A stretch of DNA of 36,817 nucleotides from Calditrichota bacterium (GTDB lineage Bacteria > Zhuqueibacterota > Zhuqueibacteria > Zhuqueibacterales > Geothermadaptataceae): contig QQUE01000014.1 in NCBI GenBank assembly GCA_008501765.1, positions 173,299-210,115 on the forward strand, given 5' to 3'. How positions within the stretch are numbered: position 1 is the first letter of the stretch; the number at the start of each line of letters is the position of its first letter. The position numbers were made by a program, and so were the translations under genes. This document shows, one piece after another, positions 25,028-32,407 of this stretch. The notes under the pieces are model-generated. The model had not been told where the DNA came from and searched no databases. It saw only the letters and a list, made by a program, of their open reading frames with translations.

Positions 25028-28000
25028 TGGACGAGTAAAAATTTTAATTTGCAATGTTCATCAACTGTGTGAATTATGAGCACGTAGGCGCCGCTGCCCA
25101 TCTTTTTTCCCGAGCTGACAAATCCGTTCCAATAAACTTTATGTGGCACGCCAGCGGAAAAAACACCTTCCGTTACTGTCGTAACATGCGTGCCGACGAG
25201 GTCATAAATTTTAATTCTGACCCATTCCGTTAGACATATTTCAAAATTTATCTCCAAGTCGGAATCCACGGCGGGTGCATAGACATTTTTATCGAGAAAA
25301 CAATCGATGCCACAGGTTACCAGCATGCCTGCGTGCGAATGATTATTCCCCGGGATTTGATCCTCGGACGCGAAAACACTGGCAGAATTGAGCAAAGAAT
25401 CAGGCAATACCGGGATATTGGGCAGAATTCTGGCAGAGTAATTGATAAATATTTTATCTCCTGCATCGAACTGGCGATTAAAGGCCCAGCGCGCCACATT
25501 ATTTGTCAATACATCCGGCTGAACTGAGTAATCACCAAGCTCGAAATAGACGGAAGCCGTATCGGTAACCTCAAAATAATTGACGCTGGCAGGCCCATTA
25601 TTTGTAACTTCAAGCTCAAATTCAACACTATCCCCTATTTTGCCACTTTGCCGGGAAATTCGTTTCCTTATTGCCAGATCGGTAAAATCTGGAGTTTCAA
25701 ATCCCGGGCGAATTATAATTGCCGCCGAATCCTGGTTGTTGCTGAAAATGGTATCGACCGGGCTGAAAACCGTGACAAAATTTTGTAAATCTTGAAATTG
25801 CGAAGTATCAGAAACAGATATTTCGCCGGAAACCTGCAAAGTAATCGTTTCCCCGGACAGCAATGTGAATTCTGCCCAGCGGATTGTGTCGCCGCTGACG
25901 CTGAAATTGGTCTGTACCGAAGCATAATTGCGATTTGTAATTTCATCCGGCCAATTTTCGAGAAGATAGAACTGATCGGTGGAATCCGGGCCAAGGTTTG
26001 ATACTTCGATTTGGTAGTTTATTTCTTCGCCATTTCTGAGGGTATCTTTGAGCGCAGTTTTCGTTACCTGCAAATCAGCATAGTTTCTCAGGGGTGGTAC
26101 ACTTCCCGGGCGAACTGTGACTGCTGCCGAATCCTGGTTGTTGCTGAAAATGGTATCGACCGGGCTGAAAACCGTGACAAAATTTTGTAAATCATGAAAT
26201 CGTGAAGTATCCGAGACAGATATTTCGCCGGAAACCTGCAAAGTAACCGATTCCCCGGACAGCAATGTAAAATCTGCCCAGCGGATTGTGTCGCCGCTGA
26301 CGTTGAAATTGGACTGCGTCGAAGCATAATTCCTGTTCAAAATTTCATCCGGCCAATTTTCGAGAAGATAGAACTGATCGGTGGAATCCGGGCCAAGGTT
26401 TGAAACTTCGATTTGGTAGTTTATTTCTTCCCCATTTCTGAGGGTATCTTTAAGCGCAGTTTTCGTTACCTGCAAATCAGCATAGTTTCTCAGGGGTGGT
26501 ACACTTCCCGGGCGAACTGTGACTGCTGCCGAATCCTGGTTGTTGCTGAAAATGGTATCGACCGGGCTGAAAACCGTGACAAAATTTTGTAAATCATGAA
26601 ATCGTGAAGTATCCGAGACAGATATTTCGCCGGAAACCTGCAAAGTAATCGATTCCCCGGACAGCAATGTAAAATCTGCCCAGCGGATTGTGTCATCGTT
26701 GACGCTGAAATGGGACTGCGGAGATGCATATTTCCGGTTTATAATCTCTGCAGGCCAATTTTCCACGAGATAAAACCGGTCTGTTGAATCTGGCCCAAGA
26801 TTGGAAACATCTATCTGGTAATTAATTTCTTCGCCATTTCTGAGCGTGTCTACTAGCGCATTTTTCACTACCCGCAGATCAGTGAAATTCGGGGGTGGCG
26901 TATCGTCACATTCCTTAAAAATGACAGAAAGAGTGGCAGAATCATTCGAACTCAGACTATCATTTTTTACTAAAACTGTTGCCGAACTCGGTAAACTTCC
27001 TGCAAAGTCAGATGCAAGCACGGCATTGATAAAATATGTTTTCTCTGAATTGCCCGCAATCGAATCGAGTGCGACCTGCCAAACCTGAGTCGTTCCTGTT
27101 GAATCCGTTTTCAGATCGAAATTTGAATTTACCACCTTTAAATTTGCCACCAATTCAGCCTGCAATTTCACATTGTAGGCTGAGATCTGACTCAGATTAA
27201 AGACCGAAAAATGGTAACGGACTGTATCCTGCAAACAAAATGTATCCGCAGCAGCAGTATGGCTCACAGATAAATCAACGGGATAGAAAACATGCAATGT
27301 TGAGTCGGCATTATTGAAAGGATTCGTGTCGAATTCAGCTGAAACCATCACTATATTTTCCAATAAAAGCGATTGACGAAAATTGGCACTCTCACGAATT
27401 TGAGCGTGGTAAGTCAAAATCAACGAATCATTTGGCAGCAGCAAATTATTTTGTTGCCAGAAAAAGACGTTATTCGTAACTGAATCCGGTGGAAAATTAA
27501 ATAAAGTAGCAGAAAGTTTGGCGTCCAATGTATCACGAATGGAAAAACTGGTTACACTCTCCGGGCCTTCGTTTCGGACAATGATACGGTAATCAATGCT
27601 TTCGTGATCTGGTGCAGGCAGCCAGTTTCCCTGTTTTTTTATGGATAAATCATATTGCGGCGGTATACATTCCGGCTTCAGCTCAAGGGAGTCCCTGATA
27701 ATTTGATTGTCAATTTGGACATCAAATTTTGTAAAAAGCTGGCTGTTAATTTTCAGACCTACTGAACTATCAAGTTGACTAAATTTCAGGTTAAGAGTCA
27801 GAGTTTGGTCAAAAGTGAGAACATCAGCGTAATCTTCAGGTCGGGGAATCCACGTAAAAGAATAGAGAGATAGAGAATCTATTTTTTGCGGTACCCAGGC
27901 ACCAAGTTTAGTAGTATCAACATCAATCCCCTCCGGCATAATTGTCTTTAAAACCAGACTGTCGATTTCAGACACATTAAACAATCTTTGCTGCTCTTCA

Positions 28001-28707
28001 GCAATTTGTAACCTGGCACTTAATTGTCCGATGGAATCTTCACAGTTAAAAGTAAAATTACTCTCACTTGTGAGCTGGAGATCATTATCACATAGGTTTG
28101 AAACCATTTTTATAAAGAAGACTTCAACGCTTTCAGCACGTTTCTCTCCCCCCAGACTATCGCCACTATTCACACCGGGCGTTTCCGCATTGTCGGTGGT
28201 ATCGTAATAAACCACAAATTGAGGAAATGTTTCTGCTATCGTTTTGTAATGGTGAATTTCAATAATGTTGGTACCTTTTTCAAAATAAAAAAGGCCCGCG
28301 TCCTGGTCGATGTACTCATCAAAAGTTGCCTCGGGAACATCGGGGACTATTTTGTAGGTGGTACTATCGGTGGTAATATTAGGATCTTGCGGATACCGAG
28401 GCAAACTATTATTGACCAGCACATAAAAACTCTCATTCAACTGTTCATTTTCACTGTTGTAATGGACTAGAGTTTTAATATGAAAAAATCCCTCTTCTGG
28501 AAAATCTGTTATTTTGATTGTTTCAGTTCGAAGCCAACCAGTAACCAGCGAAATATTACTAAAAACACGTTTTTTATTATTTTTGAGATCTATTGAGTAG
28601 GTCGTGCAAATTTCTTGCGCAACAGCGGGGATGGATAGTGAAGCAACTAACGAAATGAGAAGTAATTTTTTAAAAAAACCAGGAGTAATTTTTGTGAATA
28701 TTTTCAT
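25024..28707 (-). CDS. Large secreted DUF11-repeat (adhesin-like) protein with FlgD-like C-terminal domain
   Basis: 1227 residues with a signal peptide (about 1-30, ending IPAVAQ). Residues 31-330 are beta-rich and unassigned. At least six DUF11/CARDB-type Ig-like repeats follow, marked by [N/S]-x-G-P-[D/E]-S (VRNEGPESVTSF, VSNLGPDSTDQF, VTNNGPASVNYF). Three of these are copies of one 134-residue unit. The final 80 residues (INFEICLTEWVRIKIYDLVG ... GSGAYVLIIHT) match the FlgD-like/type IX-like C-terminal fold, so export by a type IX-like route and display at the cell surface are likely. Acidic, Asn/Ser-rich Ig repeats suit a stalk or adhesin. The stop overlaps the ATG of the PorV/OmpA-like gene (ATGA), coupling a putative cargo to a putative anchor. 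The ribosome-binding site before ATG 28707 is weak. Confidence 0.85.
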   Translation of the reverse strand: MKIFTKITPGFFKKLLLISLVASLSIPAVAQEICTTYSIDLKNNKKRVFSNISLVTGWLRTETIKITDFPEEGFFHIKTLVHYNSENEQLNESFYVLVNNSLPRYPQDPNITTDSTTYKIVPDVPEATFDEYIDQDAGLFYFEKGTNIIEIHHYKTIAETFPQFVVYYDTTDNAETPGVNSGDSLGGEKRAESVEVFFIKMVSNLCDNDLQLTSESNFTFNCEDSIGQLSARLQIAEEQQRLFNVSEIDSLVLKTIMPEGIDVDTTKLGAWVPQKIDSLSLYSFTWIPRPEDYADVLTFDQTLTLNLKFSQLDSSVGLKINSQLFTKFDVQIDNQIIRDSLELKPECIPPQYDLSIKKQGNWLPAPDHESIDYRIIVRNEGPESVTSFSIRDTLDAKLSATLFNFPPDSVTNNVFFWQQNNLLLPNDSLILTYHAQIRESANFRQSLLLENIVMVSAEFDTNPFNNADSTLHVFYPVDLSVSHTAAADTFCLQDTVRYHFSVFNLSQISAYNVKLQAELVANLKVVNSNFDLKTDSTGTTQVWQVALDSIAGNSEKTYFINAVLASDFAGSLPSSATVLVKNDSLSSNDSATLSVIFKECDDTPPPNFTDLRVVKNALVDTLRNGEEINYQIDVSNLGPDSTDRFYLVENWPAEIINRKYASPQSHFSVNDDTIRWADFTLLSGESITLQVSGEISVSDTSRFHDLQNFVTVFSPVDTIFSNNQDSAAVTVRPGSVPPLRNYADLQVTKTALKDTLRNGEEINYQIEVSNLGPDSTDQFYLLENWPDEILNRNYASTQSNFNVSGDTIRWADFTLLSGESVTLQVSGEISVSDTSRFHDLQNFVTVFSPVDTIFSNNQDSAAVTVRPGSVPPLRNYADLQVTKTALKDTLRNGEEINYQIEVSNLGPDSTDQFYLLENWPDEITNRNYASVQTNFSVSGDTIRWAEFTLLSGETITLQVSGEISVSDTSQFQDLQNFVTVFSPVDTIFSNNQDSAAIIIRPGFETPDFTDLAIRKRISRQSGKIGDSVEFELEVTNNGPASVNYFEVTDTASVYFELGDYSVQPDVLTNNVARWAFNRQFDAGDKIFINYSARILPNIPVLPDSLLNSASVFASEDQIPGNNHSHAGMLVTCGIDCFLDKNVYAPAVDSDLEINFEICLTEWVRIKIYDLVGTHVTTVTEGVFSAGVPHKVYWNGFVSSGKKMGSGAYVLIIHTVDEHCKLKFLLVQ
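25702..26907 (-). repeat. Three tandem 402-bp (134-codon) repeats inside the DUF11 gene
   Basis: The block TCCCGGGCGAA recurs at 25702, 26104 and 26506, an exact 402-base period that keeps the frame. The second and third units share about 200 bases (from 26091 and 26493) with a single difference noticed (AAGTAACCGA versus AAGTAATCGA). The first and second are also near-identical over the GGCCAATTTTCGAGAAGATA stretch. The third unit in plus-strand order drifts after about 26700. This is recent internal duplication or ongoing homogenisation of Ig-like domains. Confidence 0.9.
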
Positions 28708-29269
28708 CGAAATAGTCCGGGTAAAGCTTTTCTACTGAGATTAGCTTTTTATGCCACTTGAAATACTCAAATTAACGAGTTTTCGATGAAAATTAAGAGA
28801 GTGAGAGTGCTGGAATGGCAATGAGAAAATTGTAGCTTGTAAATTATGATTCAATAATTATCATATTAATATGCATTTAAATTTATATATTCAAGTTAAT
28901 TAAATTAATCCTCAATTAGAAAATATCTAACTACCGTCTGTATTGAATAGCAGTAAATTCTTTCAAATTATCAAGTGTGTTTCGCCAATAAATATTTTTT
29001 TTAGAAAGTCATAGTAAAAATCAAGCATAAGTCAGTCATTTTTAGAATTTTGTGGGACGTTATCAGGTGCTCTTGAGCTGAATAGTTTAATTTATAGATT
29101 GCACTAAATTGAAAATCTACACTTACCAATTCTAAAATTCAAAACTATGCTTGAGATTCGTGCAAAAGTTCTTAAATTACTAAATTTTTCAGCCCACTAT
29201 ATCAATTATCCGTGGTAAAACTCGAATGATAATTTATACTTTTTATCCTAACGTGAGTGCATAGTAAAA
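28708..29269. other. Divergent A/T-rich intergenic region upstream of glnS
   Basis: About 560 very A/T-rich bases between the DUF11 gene (minus) and glnS (plus), with no coding frame. It must carry both promoters, but no element is clear enough to name. It contains an interrupted inverted repeat (29021-29154) and a 12-base direct repeat CATAGTAAAAAT at 29010-29021 and 29260-29271, the second copy spanning the glnS start codon region. Confidence 0.5.
29021..29154. repeat. Interrupted inverted repeat upstream of glnS
   Basis: TCAAGCATA (29021-29029) and TTTTAGAATT (29040-29049) are matched in reverse complement by AATTCTAAAA (29128-29137) and TATGCTTGA (29146-29154). The inner gaps are 10 and 8 bases and the arms are 78 bases apart. 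It could fold as a long bulged hairpin in a leader RNA or be a decayed small element. Confidence 0.45.
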
Positions 29270-30973
29270 ATGAACACAGAAATTCAAGATAAAACTGGCG
29301 CCGGCAAGCCATCTAATTTTATAAAAAATATTATCGATGAAGATATAAAAAATGGCAAAAACGACGGCCGGGTTCACACGCGGTTTCCACCGGAACCGAA
29401 CGGATATTTGCACATCGGGCATGCCAAGTCCATTTGCCTGAATTTCGGTCTCGCCGCGGATTATAACGGCCTCGCCAATTTACGATTCGACGACACCAAC
29501 CCGGTAAAAGAAGAAGACGAATACGTAAAATCGATCATTGAAGATGTCAAATGGCTTGGTTTCGACTGGCAAGACAGACTCTATTTCGCCTCCGATTACT
29601 TTGATAAAATGTACGAATATGCCGTTGAGCTGATCAACAAGGGATTAGCCTATGTTGAAGATCTGAATGCAGAAGAAATCCGGGAATATCGGGGTTCGCT
29701 TAAAAATCCCGGCAAAGAAAGTCCCTCCCGCGGGCGCAGTATTGCGGAAAACCTGGATCTGTTTAAAAGAATGCGCGATGGCGAATTTCCGGATGGCGCG
29801 AAAGTTTTGCGTGCAAAAATCGATATGGCGTCGCCAAACATGAATATGCGCGATCCGGTTATGTACCGCATTTTGCACGCATCGCACCATCGCACCAGCG
29901 ATAAATGGCCGATTTACCCCATGTACGACTGGGCGCACGGTTTAGAAGATTCAATCGAAGGCATCACCCACTCCATCTGCACCCTGGAATTTGAGGATCA
30001 TCGACCGCTTTATAACTGGTTTCTCGCAAATTTGGATGGCGCGCACCATCCGCAGCAAATCGAATTTGCCCGCTTAAATTTGTCGTACACTGTTATGAGT
30101 AAACGTAAATTGCTCCAACTCGTCATCGAAAGATTTGTTTCTGGCTGGGATGATCCGCGTATGCCAACATTGGCCGGCATGCGCCGGCGTGGCATTCCGC
30201 CCGCAGCAATTCGTGATTTCTGTGACAGAATTGGGGTAGCCAAAGCTGACAGCATGGTTGATCGCGCCATGCTGGATAGTTGCGTGCGCGAGGATTTAAA
30301 CAAAAACGCCCGGCGCGTCATGGTCGTCCTGGATCCGGTAAAAGTGATAATCACCAACTATCCGGAAGGTAAAGTTGAAAATTTAACGGCGGAAAATAAC
30401 CCGGAGGATGAAAATGCCGGTTCCCGCATGGTGCCTTTTTCACGTGAGATTTTTATCGAGAGAGAAGATTTTCTTGAAGAAGCGCCAAAAAAATTCTTTC
30501 GCATGGTTCCCGGCAGAGAAGTCCGGTTAAAACATGCGTACTATGTAAAATGTACTGATTTCGTAAAAGATAAAAACGGTGAAATTACTGAAATTCATTG
30601 CGAATACGATCCGGCAACCAAGGGTGGCTGGTCCGATGATGGCCGCAAAGTGAAAGGAACGTTGCACTGGGTCTCCGCCCAACATGCAGTTGATGTTGAA
30701 GTTCGACTTTACGACCACCTTTTCACCAAAGAAAATCCAGACGATGCGCGGGATACGGCCGATTTTAAAGAGTATCTCAATCCCGAATCGCTCATTACTC
30801 TTCCCAATTGCAAAGCCGAACCGGGGCTGCGGGAAAGCACACCGGGTGATTCCTTCCAATTTCTACGCAAAGGCTATTTTTGCAGTGATTTGAAAGATTT
30901 TACTGCGGAGAAACCGGTCTTCAATCGCATCGTCGCAATGCGGGATACCTGGAAAAAACTGGACCAGAAATAA
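29270..30973 (+). CDS. glnS: Glutaminyl-tRNA synthetase
   Basis: 567 residues, close to the 554 of E. coli GlnRS. It charges tRNA-Gln with glutamine using ATP in the cytoplasm. The class I signature HIGH is at 48-51 within [17 protein letters not shown], and the KMSKS equivalent is VMSKRKL near 283-288. The FDDTNP motif and the catalytic core run to about residue 340, followed by the paired beta-barrel anticodon-binding domains (about 345-555). GlnRS-type rather than GluRS-type features ([31 protein letters not shown]) suggest the organism charges Gln directly, though GatCAB elsewhere cannot be excluded. The ribosome-binding site before the ATG at 29270 is weak. A strong terminator follows, so it is a single-gene unit. 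Confidence 0.97.
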   Translation: MNTEIQDKTGAGKPSNFIKNIIDEDIKNGKNDGRVHTRFPPEPNGYLHIGHAKSICLNFGLAADYNGLANLRFDDTNPVKEEDEYVKSIIEDVKWLGFDWQDRLYFASDYFDKMYEYAVELINKGLAYVEDLNAEEIREYRGSLKNPGKESPSRGRSIAENLDLFKRMRDGEFPDGAKVLRAKIDMASPNMNMRDPVMYRILHASHHRTSDKWPIYPMYDWAHGLEDSIEGITHSICTLEFEDHRPLYNWFLANLDGAHHPQQIEFARLNLSYTVMSKRKLLQLVIERFVSGWDDPRMPTLAGMRRRGIPPAAIRDFCDRIGVAKADSMVDRAMLDSCVREDLNKNARRVMVVLDPVKVIITNYPEGKVENLTAENNPEDENAGSRMVPFSREIFIEREDFLEEAPKKFFRMVPGREVRLKHAYYVKCTDFVKDKNGEITEIHCEYDPATKGGWSDDGRKVKGTLHWVSAQHAVDVEVRLYDHLFTKENPDDARDTADFKEYLNPESLITLPNCKAEPGLRESTPGDSFQFLRKGYFCSDLKDFTAEKPVFNRIVAMRDTWKKLDQK

Positions 30974-31014
30974 TCACCTCTATTTTTCTATTCCAAAATT
31001 TGTACACAACTCTC

Positions 31015-31040
31015 ATGCGGTAGCCTCTACCGCATTTTTT
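31015..31040 (+). terminator. Rho-independent terminator of glnS
   Basis: ATGCGGTAG (31015-31023) and CTACCGCAT (31027-31035) form a perfect 9-bp stem with loop CCT, followed by six T (31035-31040). It lies 42 bases beyond the glnS stop and insulates glnS from the VOC gene. Confidence 0.92.
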
Positions 31041-31098
31041 CGTTTTAAACGTGCCCCACTTTTTATAATGCTGTCTGAACTAAAAAACAGGAGTCTCT

Positions 31099-31515
31099 AT
31101 GAAATCCCGAATAAGCATGATTGCCCTTGCCGTCAATGATTTGGATAAATCAATAAAATTTTACCGAGATGGACTGGGATTCCCGAAATTGGATTCTCCA
31201 CCGGAAGTTGCGTTCTTTAATTAAAATGGTACCTGGCTGGGTTTAGCGAAAAAACAAGCCCTTGCCAATGACGCCAAAGTCTCATCCGAGGGTAGCGGTT
31301 ACAACAATTTTAACCTGGCGCACAATGTTGTCACGGAAGCTGAGGTAGATCAAATTGTTGAACAAGCGTTATCAGCTGGCGCGACTCTCGTAAAACCGTG
31401 CCAGAAAGCGTCATGGGGTGGCAATCATGGTTATTTTGCGGACCCCGATGGCCATTTATGGGAAATTGCCCACAATCCATTTGCCTGGATTGGACCAAAA
31501 GATGCGCCTGCCTGA
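31099..31515 (+). pseudogene. VOC-family (glyoxalase-like) protein interrupted by one in-frame TAA
   Basis: AGGAG precedes an ATG at 31099. The frame reads MKSRISMIALAVNDLDKSIK then FYRDGLGFP, a typical glyoxalase/bleomycin-resistance start, up to VAFFN and a TAA at 31222-31224. It resumes in the same frame with NGTWLGLAKKQ and runs through SAGATLVKPCQ and GYFADPDGHLWEIAHNP to a TGA at 31513-31515. The whole is about 138 codons, the normal family length, with no frameshift. TTA (Leu) or CAA (Gln) to TAA would explain it. The intact remainder suggests a recent lesion or a sequence error. Nothing supports stop-codon readthrough. The downstream DinB-like gene lies on the same strand and may be co-transcribed. 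Confidence 0.85.
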
Positions 31516-31644
31516 GGCAATTTGGGCTCAGATTTTATTAAAACCGAATTCAGGTGGCAGGCCTCGACAGTATCAAGTGATTTTAACAGATCACCTTTTG
31601 CATCTCTCACAATTTCAAAAATTAAATCAAACAGGTTACTACAA

Positions 31645-32130
31645 ATGAAAAATAAATACTATACCCTTCCTGATTTTCCAACAAATATTTCAGCTCCAAA
31701 CATAATTTGCCGGATGCTCGCCGGAATTGGTTTCCGGTTTTATTGGGCTACCGAGGAATTAACAGAAGTTGATTATGCTTTTCAGCCATGCGAAGGCGCC
31801 AGAAGTATCGGCGCCACGATTGAGCACATTTGGGATTTATTGAACTGGATTTATTGTACAATTGAACCTGATGGAAAAAGCAAAGCCGGGGCAGCCAAAC
31901 AGTGGCGGGAAAGTTCGCTTGAACTCATTGAAATTTTAGAAGACTCCTTTTCTAAAATGGAAAAAGAGGATCTGGCAGCACTGCAAATTCTCCAACGGCC
32001 ATTTTGGCTAATTATTAATGGACCACTCTCGGATGTTCTCACGCACATTGGTCAAATTGCAACGCTGAGACGTATCGCCGGTAAACCGGCGCCAGATAGC
32101 AATCCCTTTACGGGCACCGCACCTGCCTGA
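31645..32130 (+). CDS. DinB-like four-helix-bundle protein
   Basis: 161 residues from the ATG at 31645 (MKNKYYTLPDFP). An upstream in-frame ATG at 31522 would add 41 residues of non-family-like sequence just after the VOC stop and is not supported; AGGTTACTAC before 31645 gives a modest ribosome-binding site. Helical sequence with His in GATIEHIWDLLNW and VLTHIGQIATLRRIAGKP matches the DinB/YfiT-like superfamily, whose members bind a metal through three His and often act as thiol-dependent transferases or stress proteins. The third His is not obvious, so activity is uncertain. It lies 129 bp downstream of the broken VOC gene. Confidence 0.8.
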   Translation: MKNKYYTLPDFPTNISAPNIICRMLAGIGFRFYWATEELTEVDYAFQPCEGARSIGATIEHIWDLLNWIYCTIEPDGKSKAGAAKQWRESSLELIEILEDSFSKMEKEDLAALQILQRPFWLIINGPLSDVLTHIGQIATLRRIAGKPAPDSNPFTGTAPA

Positions 32131-32338
32131 AAATAAATAAGGGGAGTTCGATGTAAGAACAAAATGAATAAGAATCAAGTCATCCCATCTGGATAACTAC
32201 ACATATATATTTCAAAGTAAAATCAAAATATTGGGGAACGAACAACGCTTTTAAGATGTGACCAAAATCTGCAAACACTGATAGCGTTAAGACTTTTCAA
32301 ACTACCGTGGAAACATTATCCGACAATGATTGCGATGA

Positions 32339-32379
32339 TTTCCGGTTAGTCAACAAAAAGCATGCTGGCTAACCGGAAA
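32339..32379. terminator. Hairpin beyond the metalloprotease gene, possible terminator
   Basis: TTTCCGGTTAG (32339-32349) pairs perfectly with CTAACCGGAAA (32369-32379), an 11-bp stem with a 19-base loop. It lies 29 bases past the stop of the minus-strand metalloprotease gene, a typical terminator position, but no U-run follows on the minus strand. It may act as an mRNA 3' stabiliser or a factor-dependent stop. Confidence 0.5.
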
Positions 32380-32407
32380 ATATACAAAACTTAGGAGAAA
32401 GATTTCC

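Noticed and set aside
25702-26907. Regularly spaced repeats that could suggest a repeat array
   Set aside because: The 402-bp units are in-frame protein repeats inside a single gene with no short spacers, so not a CRISPR array.
31522-31644. N-terminal extension of the DinB-like protein
   Set aside because: The 41 extra residues do not look like family sequence and begin just after the VOC stop; the internal ATG at 31645 fits better.
32131-32210. Ribosome-binding-site-like GGGGAG followed by ATG TAA, and a tiny following frame
   Set aside because: The frame is one codon long and the next ATG gives only about ten residues; at most a relic.
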